Positions 21,310-33,575 of a stretch of 64,000 nucleotides of DNA are shown in pieces. Origin of the DNA: Bimastos eiseni. Lineage: Eukaryota > Annelida > Clitellata > Crassiclitellata > Lumbricidae. The stretch spans positions 53,497,862-53,561,861 of the forward strand of contig OY365806.1 of assembly GCA_959347315.1 (NCBI GenBank), in the 5' to 3' direction. The notes under the pieces were generated by a model. That model saw only the letters and a program-made list of their open reading frames with translations, ran no database searches and was not told the origin of the DNA. Within the stretch, counting starts at the first letter, position 1. Each line of letters begins with the position of its first letter. The position numbers and the translations under genes are program-made.

Positions 21310-23300
21310 TTCAGACGGGGTCTTCTTAGTGGTCCCCTTTGTGGTGATTCAGCGGCGCTGGCTGACTACACTTCTGAGGACCTCTCTGCGCTCTATGACA
21401 CAACAATCCTCACTCTACTTGACTCTCTACTTCCCTTTCGACAACACCACGTTCGCTTTCGCCCTCTTCAGCCATGGCTTGACTATCAACGCCGGGCCCT
21501 CCGTCGCAATGTACGTCGTCTGGAGCGGAGATACCGTTTCAATCGTGATCCAGCAGACCGGATCACTTGGATTAATAGCCTCCAGTGACATGCAACCCAT
21601 GAATATGAACATGAATATCAGGCGAGGGAGACAGCTTAATGGGAGGAGTTGGTTGAGAAAGAGAGAGAGAGCGGGGAACCCCATCATCTTTGGGCGGCAC
21701 TCTCGGGTGTCCTTGATCGTTCTGCGGTTCCCTGCTCTTCGATGCAGACTACATTCACTACTGACAACTATCTGAACTATGTTCAATCAAAGATTGATGC
21801 TACTCGCATCACTGTAGCATCACTGCTGATGCTACTCTGCTCTCGTTCTGCACCACTTCAGCCTCTATCTCATCCTGGGATCCTCTACACTCCGACACCA
21901 TCCGACAGCTTGTGCTGGTTGCCTCATCTGAGTCATGGGAACTTGACATACTTTCACCATTTTTATTGAAGTTCTTTGTAGATGATCTTATTCCATTTCT
22001 TAATGTTTTTTGCAATGTTTCTTTAAGTCAGGGTTCGGTTCCAATACTGCATAAGAGGGTGGTATCACTCCCCTCCCTTAAACGACCAGGTATGAACCAT
22101 ACTTTGCCAGCAAACTTCCGTCCTATCTCAAACCTGTCCTACCTTTCTAAGCTTCTGGAGTGCTGTGTTGCCATTCAGTTGGTCAAGTGCCTGGACTCAT
22201 ATTCCCTTATGCCTTCTTTTCAGTCTGGGTTCAGGAAATTCCACTCCATGGAAACCCTCCTGGCCCGCCTTCTGGATGAAATCTTCAGCGCCCTTGACAA
22301 TGGCAGGGTGACCCTTCTTGCATTATTTGACATCAGTGCGACCTTTGATACTGTGACCACTCTATTCTGCTTTCAAGATCACCATTCTAGATCATTCGGC
22401 ATCTCTGGTACTGTGCTCCTCTGTTTCCAATCATTTCTTTCTGATCGGTCTCTATAAGTAGTTTTGGGTCAACTCGCACAGGCTGGGTCCCTCTACCCTT
22501 TGGCCTCCTCCAGGGATCGGTCTCAACCCCACTTCTATTTATCTTATACACCACTGCACTGGGGAACATCCTTAGTCCTCTATGTGTCTCTTCTCACCAG
22601 TATGCTGATGATACACAGGCTTTCTTTCACAGTCTTTCTTCCTCTGCCCAGTTGATGGTTGAGCACATGCTGGAGGCCTCCTCTGTTCTTGAATGTTGGT
22701 TATCCTCTAACCGCTTATGCCTTAATCCTGGTAAAACTCATTTCATTTGGCCTGGTGGGTGCATCCAGCTTGGCAGGATTGACCTTGAGGTTCTTTGTCA
22801 GACCTTCCCCATCTTTCTTTCTCCTCAACTGTTTGGGAATGTGGATCTCTTACTTGACTCCACACTTTCCCTCTCTGACCATGTCACCGCTGTCTGTCGC
22901 TCTTGCTCCTACCATTTGCGCCAACTTCTCTTTATTCGCCAGTCGCTTTCAATGCATGTGGTGATGACATTAGTGCACGCCTTGATCTGCTCCAGGGTGT
23001 ACTTTGGGAATATTGCCTATATTGGTCTTTCCTCGTCTAACATATCTAAGCTTCAGTTTATCCTTAATGCTGCCGCTCGACTAATTGGGGACATCCCTAA
23101 ATTTTCACACATCTCATCTTTCATCCATGACTCTCTTCATTGGCTTACTGCACCTCAACGCATACACTTTAAAGTTCTTACTTTGATGCAAAACTGTCTT
23201 GTTGGCTCTGCCCCGGCTTACCTTTTGGCTCTCTGTACCAGAGTGTCCTCCATTCCCCAACAGGCTTCTGTCCATTCATCAGCCCATGTCAGTGTTTGAA
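21310..23300 (+). mobile_element. LINE copy: linker plus RT domain, CR1/L2-like
   Basis: From about 21400 a linker (F-R-P-L-Q-P-W-L-D-Y-Q-R-R-A) follows the missing endonuclease. RT motifs then appear in order: LPANFRPISNLSYLSKLLE at 22105-22160, FQSGFRKFHSMETLLARLL at about 22220, FDISATFDTV at about 22330, YADDTQAFFHS at about 22597-22630, and thumb sequence to 23299 (NISKLQFILNAAARLIGDIP). The C-terminal W-A-G-S end is missing. At least four frameshifts and several stops occur. It lies in the 14-kb intron between exons 20310 and 34722. A fragment at 41083 has the same RT motifs. Confidence 0.85.
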
Positions 23301-24497
23301 TTGTCAAATTTGAACTGGAGGGGTTGAAAATTATCCATATGTCAAGTTGTCTCAACCATAATTTGCAGGAACTTTAAACCAGTATACAGAGGCTAAATTG
23401 TAAAGGGTGACAGTGGGTGGGTTTGGGGACACGAATTTGATCTTATAGTTGTGTTTTGTTCAATCATCAGTTTTATGACATTTATCAGGGCAACATTGGC
23501 TGCTGACCTCAAATATAAACACCATAGGGGCTTACATTGGTATTTTACAAACAACATGCACATTTAAGCTGTTCAGGTAGTTATCATAATTTGAGTACCA
23601 GTTTCATTTACTACCAAAGTATACAAGAATCAGTAGTGCTGGTGATTTTAACCTAGACTGATCTAAAGTAGGTATAGGCCTACTAATATACAGCAAACAT
23701 TATTATGACTTTACCAATAATGAAGTGATATTAATGAAAACAGGACATTGTAACAGTTTTCGTTAATTTTGAACTCTAACATTTTCAACTGTTGGCAAAC
23801 CTATAGTTTTGTCCAGGGTTCCAGGTTTGCCTGGCTTCAACCAGCTTATAACACACTTGTTGACATTCCAATGCAGGAGAGGGAGGGCCATTAATACAAA
23901 TACAAACCATAAAGAGGTCATCAATAGAATGTGTTGGTCAGTCTGTTTCTTTCCTTGGTACGATAGAGATTCATTTGACTAAGTCATCGATTACAATCAG
24001 CTCAAGATACAAGCAGCACTATCAAAGTAGTTAACTTAACTTGTTAGGCCTACCTAACATTGCACCAGCACTGTTGTTGAACATGCCATGCTCTTATACA
24101 ATATATTATGCTGCTTGTATTTCAGTAACAGGAAATTTTTTACTTACTTTTGCAACCTGTTTTTCGCCGAAATTGCTCTATTGAAAGAATTTTGAGGCCA
24201 TGATGATTGAAGAGTGAAAAGATAGCCATTATAAAGGAGTGAAAATTGAGAAAAGTGGAGATACTCAAACTGTAACTGCCTAGAGGCCAGTTTTGCAGTC
24301 CTTTGGCCATTTTAATTTCTGTCAGAACGAGATATCTCATACACACTTACAGCTTTTGATTCATCAGCCTTCTCAGCTAGACTGCCACATCATCTTAATT
24401 CAGTTATCGCTGGTTTAGTTTCTCCATCGCATTCTTCGGTAACTGGAAATCGCTTTGGCGGAAAAATCCAAACTTCTTTAGCTCATTTATGTTGTGC
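23301..24497. other. Intronic stretch without recognised features
   Basis: No coding similarity, repeat terminus or RNA gene was recognised. Confidence 0.5.
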
Positions 24498-24735
24498 TTA
24501 AAGAGGTTTGATGGTACATACCAACAACAAATTTAGGTCAGTGACAGATTCCATGTCACTGCTGTACATGGGCTTCATCTCAATATCATCCCAGTACATG
24601 CACGTACTGTAGCTGCAGCTGCTTCGCCCAGTGAGCACACAGTGTATAAAGTGGTCAGAGGTCATACCCTCTCTCTGACACTGCCCGAGACTTATATGTC
24701 GACCCCCTAGTAGTGCTGATTGACCAGGCTTCAAG
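24498..24735 (-). CDS. Possible antisense exon of unknown identity
   Basis: On the complement a 78-codon open frame runs from 24734 and reaches GTATGTACC, a plausible donor, at about 24525. It encodes a Cys-, Asp- and Glu-containing stretch (GQCQREGMTSDHFIHCV, CSYSTCMYWDDIEMKPMY) of unbiased, non-repeat composition. The upstream acceptor is weak (TTTCTTGAAG), and no partner exon was found on this strand. I do not recognise the product. It could be a real exon of a gene nested in the sulfotransferase intron, or a chance frame. Confidence 0.2.
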
Positions 24736-25079
24736 AAATACTCAGTATAATATTATCATCCTCACCGAGCCACTGCATTATCACAGGCAACTCTGTATAT
24801 TCAGAATAGTGCAAGCACACGCAATTGCCTATTAGATATTGTTGTTATGTTACTGAAAATGTAACGTGACGACTTTTTAAATAAAAAATATCATAATTAA
24901 CGACTCGAGCATTAGCTAGGAACCCGATTAAGATACACTAAGCCACTGAAAGTTTATCTGGGGGTTTGCCCTGACCTCCCCAAGGTAATTTTTGAGCATT
25001 AACTATGAGGGTTGAAAAACGAACTGGGGGAGTTGAATCCTTCCAACCCCCTCCCCTCGACAATTCAATCACTGGCCCC

Positions 25080-25320
25080 CGTATGCGCACTACTACGGCT
25101 CAAACAAGGAGCTTTGCTTATGTAAGCCTCTGCAGTTGGAATAGTCTTCCCTCCCCTTAGGGTTGAGCTCTTCGTTCTCTCCTCTGTTCAGTCTCGGAAG
25201 CGCTTGAAGACCTTTTTGTTTACTACTTAGTACCTAGTCACCGACTTGGATCGGGAGCGCTGCTGATTTGAGCGGCGCTTTGAAAATGTTCATTTACTAT
25301 TACTATTACTATCTCGCTTT
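25080..25320 (+). mobile_element. LINE 3'-terminal fragment with TTACTA-repeat tail
   Basis: Frames give T-R-S-F-A-Y-V-S-L-C-S-W-N-S-L-P at about 25105-25155 and S-R-K-R-L-K-T-F-L-F at about 25195-25220. The same order occurs in the copy at 60560-60700, so these two form one LINE family. GGGAGCGCTGCTGATTTGAG follows, then (TTACTA)n at about 25292-25312. Confidence 0.7.
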
Positions 25321-26949
25321 GTATAATTATTCTATGGTATTTATCCATCAGTTAGATTGTCTATGTAAATAAATGGCATCTCTCATGTATTTTCGCGTTA
25401 TTCTATCGGTATTTTTGGTTAATTTATCTGGGATAATTTGTGACGCAAAGGATGTATAGCGCAGCTAAGAAAAGCAACTTTCAGACGTGTGGTGTGAACT
25501 TTGTTCTACAATGCATTTTAAACAACAATTCGTTTGATCAATCGCAATTTCCAGAGCCCAGGCTATAGGATAGCCTACAGAATACTTATGAAAAGGCTTT
25601 TCGGACAGCCTATTAGACCCAGATGAAGGCGTTCACGACAGCGCCCAAGTCAGACTATGACCGTAATGGCGAAAAATTGGCATCTTATGATTACATAATT
25701 CTCAGGTGGTCAACTCGTCTAACAATTCCACGTTAGATGGAAATCTTTGGACAGTGTAAAAAAGTCTCTGTTAGTGACACAAGTGGAAAATTTGTGGAAG
25801 ATGTGGTTTCAAGTGTTGTCAGAGACTAATGCATGGGCTGCAACACTTCTGGCTTCAAGCCGATCAGACTCCAATGTTCCATTTTGGACATTGATCGGTA
25901 CAGGCAGGACTCAATTTTGTAAAATAAACGGGTAAAGTGTTAAGCACTTCTGAATATATTGTTCCTTGCAATAGTGCTAAGCAGTGCTGTAGAAAGAGAT
26001 TTTTGTTTAGGATTTTCTATCAGTATTGAGAGTTATGGTCCTATGGTTGAAGAATAAAGTATACTTTAGCTGAATGCCAACACAAAACAACAGCCTGCTC
26101 AACCGTTCCTTTTGAGTAAAATTGTTTGTTAAAATTAATGATGTGACATGTTCTCTGTATGTCTATGGCTTTATTTGATCATGTTCTGCTATTTAACAGT
26201 TTCTTTATCTTGCTCACAATTTGTTTGATATATTTCTCATTTATTCAGAAGTCTGAATGTGATGGGCTAGTTTGCTCATTCTAGTTATAGCATTGTAATT
26301 TTCAATTACAATCACAATTAGCAATTAGTGAGGTGGATTGTGTTTTGGCGTTTTTCTCAATTTTAGCATAGTCTATGTATGTTATTTGATGGTATTTTTT
26401 CAATCCGATACCTTGCCACCTTTGAATCAGTCTGCTCTTAAGAGGTGAAAGGTTCCCAGCTGGATTATTGAGTGTCAAATCTAATGACCCCCTATGGTAT
26501 CAGGAACCAGGAAAATCTCCAATTCTGTGAAAGAAGGGTGAGAAAGAGTTTTTGTAGTTGGCTTCGACCATCGACTGCGGAAAAGTTCTGTGACCAATCA
26601 AATATCTGCCAGGCAGCGAGCTGTATTCTTTGCACTTCATCAAGTGTTGTCCAGATATTATGTCATCTACAACTGTGAGGACCTGCCTGCTTAGTTGTGA
26701 GACAACCATGTGTTGGTGATGGCAGACAGCCCGATGTGACTTTTCATCTGCATTGCAACATGATCCAGCTTGGTCTCAAGCTGAACTACAAACTCAGGAT
26801 GTGAATACACTGGTTTGGCTCTGGTTTGCCATGCAAATTCCCATCACTGGTGATTATTTATCTGAGCAATAAGGATAATTGTCTTGATTTAAAATAATTC
26901 AAGCTACATGTAACATGAATGTATGATGTAACAAGTTCAACAGAAGTTG
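25321..26949. other. Intronic stretch without recognised features
   Basis: Open frames at 25747-25935 and 26472-26709 have no similarity or splice context that I recognise. No transposon termini were noticed. Confidence 0.45.
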
Positions 26950-27235
26950 AATTTAACTGCAGGACCCCATCTGTAGTGGCATGGATGCAAAATACGCAAT
27001 TGCGTCCCAAAAAAGTTTAAAAAATGACCTAAAATATTTAAACAAACTTTTTTAACGAAGCAAAAGAAATCAAAATATTTAACCAACTAATTTGTAAATA
27101 GCATGAAATTTTCAACTTCATCAGAACATACTTACATAGTAGGCCTACATACACTATATTGATACTTTGCAGACTCAGAATAGCTAATGTATATTAACAG
27201 TACACCCTCAAAAGCACCCGGGACAAATCGCCCCG
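26950..27235. repeat. Dispersed repeat, second copy at 33140-33330
   Basis: AAAATATTTAACCAACTAAT, GAAATTTTCAACTTCATCAG and GACTCAGAATAGCTAAT occur here and again, in the same orientation, at 33140-33315 with about 80% identity. The segment ends in CACCCGGGACAAATCGCCCC, a CGGGACAAAT-type motif like the tandem-motif termini elsewhere. It is probably a piece of a non-autonomous DNA transposon. Confidence 0.55.
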
Positions 27236-27665
27236 ATGATTGTGACCCACATATAATTCTATTTAATTCTATAATTAATAGTAATACATGATGCCCATAA
27301 TTCTATAAATGCTTAATTATTATGCTGATATTTTTATCAATAAAGCTTTTGTTCAAACAGATTTCTTTTCATCAATCCATCTTCTATTTAAGCACAATTA
27401 TTTGCATCAATCCAACTTGCATTTAGGCCTAATAATGAACAATTTTCATCAATGCATATTCTATTTCAGCTTGTTAAGTGCATGACAATGGCTGTGCGCA
27501 CTAACATTCCACACCACTGATTTCACCAAGAATACAACGACCACACATTAGGATGTCTGTCAAGTTGAACCACACATTCCCTTTCACATTCGACGACTCA
27601 TTCGGCAGGAGAGTGATATCCCCAGGCAACCAAACTTTGCTCTTAAATACAATAAAATGCATACT

Positions 27666-28007
27666 AATGGCCGTCAGAGCCCATTTATATTGCTATCAAA
27701 GTTAGGCCCTATTCCAATGCATAGGCATTATATTGCATTAAATACCAAAGTTTGATTGATGGTACAGGGTACATTATGTATTGTACAAAAAAGCGGTTTG
27801 GTGTATTGAGAAGAGGGGTTATTTTTGGTGTGTATGTGGTGTGAATGGCTTAGACCTGTATGCCGTCAGAGCCTATTAATTTAGCTTCCACAGTTAGGCC
27901 CTATTCCAATGCATAGGCATTATAGTGCATTAAATAGCAAAGTTTGGTTGATGGTACAGGGTACATTATGTATTGTACAAAAAGCGGTTTCGTGTATTGA
28001 GGAGAGG
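27666..28007 (+). repeat. ~192-bp satellite, left block (about 1.8 units)
   Basis: The unit contains TTAGGCCCTATTCCAATGCA, TAGCAAAGTTTG and ACATTATGTATTGTACAAAA, then GCGGTTTGGTGTATTGAG. ACATTATGTATTGTAC recurs at 27771 and 27963, a spacing of 192. The array stops abruptly at 28007 against Gypsy sequence and resumes in the same orientation at 32034. Confidence 0.85.
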
Positions 28008-30150
28008 GGCAAAAGCGCCTCACATCCCGGGACCTCCCAACCCAGTAGCCACGTCGCCTCACCTGCAGCGGGTACGATGTACCCGACAGTGACCACCGGT
28101 CAACCCTGTATGGACAAGCCTCTGGTATTCTTCCCTGAACTTCTTGTGGACTAAGACCTGCTCTTCATCGTCGGGTGTCTTCTTATATAGGACCGCGCTC
28201 TATATCATCGACTTCCGAGCCCACTTGAGCCTCGTTAGATGATTCCACGACTTCCGCTGTCATGCTCCACTCCTCCGACCCACACCATCGGTAAGGCCGC
28301 CACGACATTGCATCCGCTTTACCATGTTTCCCCACGGGTCAATGGACCACTTGGAATTCATACTCAGCTAGCCTTTCCAACCACCGGCTTTGTTGGCCAA
28401 TCGACTCCGGCGTATTATGGAGCCACTGGAGGGCGGCGTGGTCCGGTCGCAGCACGAACGGCCGCTCCTGCAGATACTGTGGGTAAAGCTTGCAAAATAA
28501 ACTATCGCGAATAGCTCCTTTCGGGTCACACAAAAATGTCTTTTAACCGAGGACAGCAGTCTACTCCCATACACGATCACTATGCCTACGTCACAAGAGT
28601 CACAATCCAAAAGGTACCTCCCTTCGCCATTGGGCAAGGCCAAGATCGGCGTAGTGATCAGGACTCGTTCACATGTTCGAACGCCCTTGGCATACGTCGT
28701 CGCATACAAAAGTTCGCCTCTTCTTCATGAGCTCAAACAGGGGAGAAGCCAGCACCGAAAAATCTCAGATAAACCTGCAATAGTAGAAGCCTAGCCCAAG
28801 AATAGATCGCGCATCCATTAAGCGTTGCGGGACCGGCCACTCAACCACATCGCGGATCTTTGTCGATTCCACGGGCACTTCTTTCTGAGCCACAACATGA
28901 CCAAGAAAATTTACCGTCCTATGCAACAGGCGATACTTGCTTGGGTTCAGCTTAAGGTTCGCTCCCCGCAGGCGCTCGAACACGAGCCTCACTCATTCCG
29001 CATATTGACCGGGCGTCCTCTCAAAAGTAATAACATCGTCCAAATACACTAGACATGATTCAAAGTGCGATGCAAAGCCAGAAAGGCATCACCTTCGATC
29101 GGAACGTACCCCTGCGGGTCACGAACGCCATTTTATCGGAGTCTGGCGGATCCAAAGCCACTTGATGGTAACCGCTACGTAGGTCCAGCGTACTGAACCA
29201 CCCACCATCAGCTAGGACATCCAGGCATTCGTCTATTCTGGGAAGCGAGTACGAGTCTTTCCTCGTTCGCTCATTTAATTGCCGGTAATCCACACAAAAC
29301 CGTACGGTTCCGTCCATTTCACGGGCTAGCAATACATTGGACAACCACTCACTAGCAGCAGGTTCTATCCACTCAGCCACCAGCAAATTATTCAACTGTT
29401 TAGCGATCGCCACTCGATGGGGAAGCGACTGTCGTCCTTGAGGCTGCCTCACAGGGGTCGCATTCCTGGTGACAATCCTATGCCTCAGGACGGAAGTCCT
29501 TCCTAGATCTAATTCCCCTTCAGAAAGGACATCGTGGAACTTCCGCTGCAGCTCACCCAACCGCGCCCGAACATCAGACGTCACCTCCTCCGGAAGGTCC
29601 GACAATATCCCCTTAAACGACGGTGCTTGGCCGCCCGACGTTGGCCTACCTCGGCCACCTGACTCATCTCAACCTCCACCGGGCGAAGGCCCGCGATTAC
29701 CTGATCCTTAGCGAACCGGACAGGCTCATCACCTAAATTAACTACTCTCACTCGAGTTGTGTTGGCGCTATCTCTCACAGCAACCTGAGCTAGATTAACA
29801 CCCGGCCTAATTTCTTGAGCCTCAGTCATCCAAGCCGGCGTTACAGAAGCCAAATCTCCGTACATCGCACGCACGGGCACGTCACTCTGACATTTCGGCA
29901 GAATAACCACGTCTTCGGCGACGGCTACTCGCATACACCAGATGGACCCGTTGCCTTTTACCAATGGAACGCGTTGGCGGCCAATGAATAATGTACCGGA
30001 CCTGAAGTCTAGACGGCAGCGATGCTCGCTGAGCCAATCCATGCCCAGCATAATTTCAGTTATCTGATCAGAAACAAGAAATGCTCTAGATACATCTACA
30101 TTACAGGGACTGAAAAGCGTGTACACTTCACTGGCCAAGTATCTCACCAT
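28008..30150 (-). pseudogene. Ty3/Gypsy pol fragment (protease to integrase linker)
   Basis: Reading leftwards from 30150: the C-terminal half of the aspartic protease with LGMDWLSEH at about 30040, a linker, and RT (29605-29060) with FCVDYRQLNERTRKDSYSLP, FSTLDLRSGYHQVAL and the Y-L-D-D-V box at about 29030. Connection and tether (NLKLNPSKYRLL, TVNFLGHVV) and RNase H (28709-28339, L-D-C-D-S-C-D, ending EYEFQVVH) follow, then a stretch to 28020 that would lead into integrase. The protease D-T/S-G active site is missing (cut at 30150-30186). Frame breaks near 29060, 28770 and 28710 separate the domains. No LTRs were found. Confidence 0.88.
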
Positions 30151-30185
30151 GTGTTATAATGACCTGATTGTTAAAACTATTGTCT

Positions 30186-30350
30186 TAGACGGTATCAGGA
30201 CAATATCCCCTGGACAATCTCCCCGGAAAATGTACCCTCGACAATCTCCCCCTAGACAATAGCCCCCGGACAACATCCCCCGAACAATATCTCCCGGGAC
30301 AATCTCCCTCCAGACTATCTCCCCGGATAATCTCTCCCGAACAATAACAT
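30186..30350 (+). repeat. Solo tandem-motif terminus, GGACAATCTCCCC units
   Basis: After GGTATCAGGACAATATCC, about ten degenerate 13-17-base units of the form GGACAATCTCCCC follow. The opening resembles the inward-read right end of the MULE at 45272 (GGGATCAGGTCATTACCCCC). No inverted partner was found, so one end of such an element survives between the two Gypsy copies. Confidence 0.6.
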
Positions 30351-30439
30351 TTGTTAAGGGTGTTATTTTGCTTTAAGAGTTGATGTCATCCCATTTATAA
30401 TTTAAACATACTACATGCAAGTCAATGTGATCACACTTT

Positions 30440-30700
30440 TGGGGCACGGTAGCCGATTGTGCAGAGCTCTTGGCTTATAGAGCAGAGAATGGACTCGAGT
30501 CTCACCCCAAATGACAATGGTGTGTGTTCCTTGAATAAATTTTCCACAACTTCACAATTATCTTCGATCTGTGCTTGGCTATGACTATGCTTTTATGCTA
30601 ATTTTCAACAAGTTCATAATTATCTTCGATATTATCAATGCTTGGTTATAAGAGAGAGGTGCTAAATAAATGCATTGTAATGATAATGCCTGTGATATTT
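30440..30700 (+). mobile_element. tRNA-derived SINE
   Basis: GGGGCACGGTAGCCGATTGT...AGAGCTCTTGG holds a degenerate pol III A box, and GGACTCGAGTCTCACCCC a B box about 50 bases further on. The 5' GGGGCAC pairs with the CACCCC end as in a tRNA-like head. A body follows, with a terminal GAGGTGCTAAATAAATGCAT and then ATGATAATG. This is the layout of a tRNA-derived SINE whose tail resembles a LINE 3' end. Confidence 0.6.
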
Positions 30701-32033
30701 TGAGGCACGAGCCCGCTATGGATATCGTCCTGTCCGGGCTTCACTTTGAGGCATGGGTAGTGTATTTGGACGATGTTATTACTTACGCCAGATCAACATT
30801 TGGAAAGATTGAGGTTGGTGTTCGAGCGCCTGCGGGGACCTGAAGCTGAAGCCAAGCAGATGTCGCCTGCTGCGCAGGACGGTCAATTTTCTTGGTCATG
30901 TCGTGACTCCGGAAGGAGTGGCCGTGGAATCGACAAAGATCAGCGATGTGGTTAAGTGGCCGGTCCCGCGACGCTTAAAGGATGTGCTATCTTTTCTTGG
31001 GCTCCTGCTACCGCAGGTTTATCCGGGATCTTTCGGTGATGGTCTCTCCCCTGCTTAAGCTCACCAAGAACGGGCGTTATTTTGTGTGGGACGACTGGCA
31101 TGCGTCGTCCAAGATCCGCGTAGTGGTCAAGACTCGTTATTATGTTCGAACGCCCCGTTCGAGCATATAAAACGAGTCCTGACCACTACGCCGATTTTGA
31201 CCCTGCCCAAGGACAAAGGGACGTACGTTTAGGATTGTTCGAACATATGAAACTAGTCCTGACCACTACGCCAATCTTGACCATCCCCTTCGACGGATCT
31301 TGACCAAAGGGACGTACGTTTTGGATTGTGACGCCTGCGACGCAGGCATAGGGGCAGTGTTGTCCTAACGGACGGAAGAGGATGAACGGGTGATCGTGTA
31401 TGGAAGTAGACTGCTATCCTCGGCCGAAAGAAATTATCGTGTGACCCGAAAGGAACTGCTTGTGAATAGTTTATTTTTGCAAGCTTTGACGACAATATCT
31501 GCTGGGGCGGCCGCTGCGTGCTGCGAACGGACCACGTCGCCCTGCAGTCGTTCCTGTGTTCACCGGAACCGATTGGCCAACAAGGTCGGTGGTTGGAAAG
31601 GCTAGATGAATATGAAATCGAAGTGGTCCATCAGCCCCGGAGGAAACACCGAAACGCCGATGCAATGTCGTGAAGGCCTTGCCGACAGTGTGGGTCGCAG
31701 AAGTGGAGCATGACAGCGGCAGTCGTGGAAGCGTCTGACGAGGCTCAAGTGGGCTCAGAAGTCGACGCTATAAAGCGGGTAGAAGGGGCACAACGAGAGG
31801 ACCCCCAACTTAGTAAGATCATGGATCAAATATTTAATAGCCATTCTGCGAGCAAGCGAGGCTGTGAAGGTCTTTTGGCATCAATAGGACCGCCTTGCGG
31901 GCCGGGGTCCTATATAGGAAGACGCCCGACGATGAAGAACAGGTCTTAGTTCCCAAGAAGTTCAGGAAAAAATACCTGGGGCTTGCCCATACAGGGTTGG
32001 CCGGTACTCACTTTCGTGTACGTCGTACCCGCT
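30700..32033 (+). pseudogene. Second Ty3/Gypsy pol fragment, inverted relative to the first
   Basis: It begins in RT just before the catalytic box (FEAWVVYLDDVITYAR, about 30747-30790). It continues through tether sequence (R-R-T-V-N-F-L-G-H-V-V) and RNase H (IVYGSRLLSSAERNYRVTRK at 31393-31452), to the integrase linker ending at 32033. It parallels 29060-28065 of the other copy on the opposite strand. A ~90-base segment (TCGAACATATAAAACTAGTC-like words, 31110-31290) is duplicated. Many frameshifts occur. With the first copy it makes a large imperfect inverted repeat. Confidence 0.85.
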
Positions 32034-32800
32034 GTATTGTATTGTACAAAAAAGCGGTTTGGTGTATAGAGTAGAGGGGTTAATGGTGCGTATGTGGTGT
32101 GAATGGCTTAGGCCTGTAGGCCGTCAGAGCCCATAAATTTAGCTGTCAAAGTTAGGCCGTATTCCAATGCCTAGGCATTATAGTGCATTAAATAGCGAAG
32201 TTTGATATATAGTACAGGGTACATTAAGTGTTGTACAAAAAGGTTTGGTGTATTGGGTAGAGGGATTAGTGGTGTGTATGTGGTGTGAATGTGATGTGAA
32301 TGGCTTAGGTCTGTATGTCGTCAGGGCCTATTAATTTAGCTGTCAAAGTTAGGCCCTATTGCCATCAGTATTCATTTTATTGTATTTAATAGCAAAGTTT
32401 GGTTGATAGTTATATATTGTATATATTGCATTATATATTGTACAAAAAAGCGGTTTGGTTTATTGAGTAGAGGGGTTAGTGGAGTGTATGTGGTGTGAAT
32501 GGCGTAGTCGTGTAGGCCGTCAGAGCCCATTAATTTTGCTGTCAAAGTTAGGCCCTATTTCAATGCATAGGCATTATGTTGCATTAAATAGCAAAGTTTG
32601 ATATATGGTACAGGGTACATTATGTATTTTACAAAAAGTGGTTTGGTGTATTGAGGAGAGGGGTTAGTGGTGTGTATGTGGTGAGAATGGCTTAGGCCTG
32701 TATGCCGTCAGAGCCTATTAATTTAGCTGTCAAACTTAGGCCCTATTGCCATTGGTACGCATTTTATTGTATTTAATAGCACAGTTTGGTTGATGCTAGT
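32034..32800 (+). repeat. ~192-bp satellite, right block (about 4 units)
   Basis: Same unit and orientation as 27666-28007. TGTACAAAAAAGCGGTTTGG-type starts occur near 32045, 32233, 32440 and 32628. Units differ by short indels and 10-15% substitutions. The block begins directly after the Gypsy fragment. Confidence 0.85.
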
Positions 32801-32804
32801 GTCG

Positions 32805-32890
32805 GAGCGCTTTTGTCAGTCGTTTTTTGGTGCATATGTCGGGGCGCATTTGTCGGGACGCATTTCTTCAGGGCGCTTTTGACGGGCCAC
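32805..32890 (+). repeat. Solo tandem-motif terminus, TCGGGGCGCATTTG units
   Basis: About five units of the type TGTCGGGGCGCATTTG (also TGTCGGAGCGCTTTTG and TCGGGACGCATTTC) follow each other. The arrangement is the same as in the other ladder termini, with a different motif. No clear inverted partner was found; CACCCGGGACAAATCGCCCC at 27219 is a possible distant relative. Confidence 0.5.
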
Positions 32891-32904
32891 GTATATTAAC
32901 GGCT

Positions 32905-33430
32905 TTCCACAGCGGACGATAATCGAACTTTTCCTGTTTAAGCACGTTCTGTTTTCATTTTGTTTTTAAATTACAGTTAAAAATTGCAAATTTGTGTTAA
33001 AATTCTATCTACATTTTTGTAAATCCATTAGATGTAGTTGTGCTGATATTTTAAGTTCACGTTGCTGACGTTTAGTAGGGCCTTCTGCAGTTTACAGATA
33101 TCAAAATTAGACGTAGACGATGTCCAACGAAAACGCTCCATAGTCACTAATAATAATTTTGTCAACAACAATTTTTAATGAAACAAAAGACATTAAAATA
33201 TTTAGCCAAATAATATGTAAATATATTGAAATTTTCAACTTTATCAGAACATACTGAGACCTACTTAGTGCTTACGGTGTATTGATGTTTTCGAGACTCA
33301 GATTAGCTAATAATTATATTATAACGGCTTTCCATAGCAGACGATAATTGACCCTTAGGTTGTTAGGCCTACCTGTCTGAAAACGTTCTGTTTTCATTTT
33401 GCTTTAAAATTACAGTTTAAAATTGCATAC
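32905..33430 (+). repeat. Direct repeat pair ~420 bases apart
   Basis: AACGGCTTTCCACAGCGGAC and AACGTTCTGTTTTCATTTTG-like words at 32909-32985 recur at 33325-33415 (AACGGCTTTCCATAGCAGAC). The second copy follows the dispersed repeat shared with 26950-27235. Possibly one element duplicated in tandem. Confidence 0.6.
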
Positions 33431-33465
33431 CAAATTTTCAAGGCCAGCGGCCCTTCTGTCCTTTG

Positions 33466-33575
33466 TGCCTGCATGTTACCATTCAACCATCTCCCCCTAA
33501 ATCAATTGATGAGACTTGATGTAGTGCCTCTTCAAGATTTCCACTCAGATACACTCTTGGTCAAACTACGGCTGA
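33466..33575 (-). mobile_element. LINE 3'-end remnant, reversed
   Basis: TTGATGAGACTTGATGTAGT...CTTCAAGATTTCCACTCAGA is the complement of the 3' UTR seen at 18500-18560 and 34948-35045 (TACTCAGAGGCGCTCCC-type). Only the tail is left. Confidence 0.5.

Noticed and set aside
30150..30700. LTR between the two Gypsy copies
   Set aside because: The interval holds a tandem-motif terminus and a SINE, with no direct repeat of LTR length.
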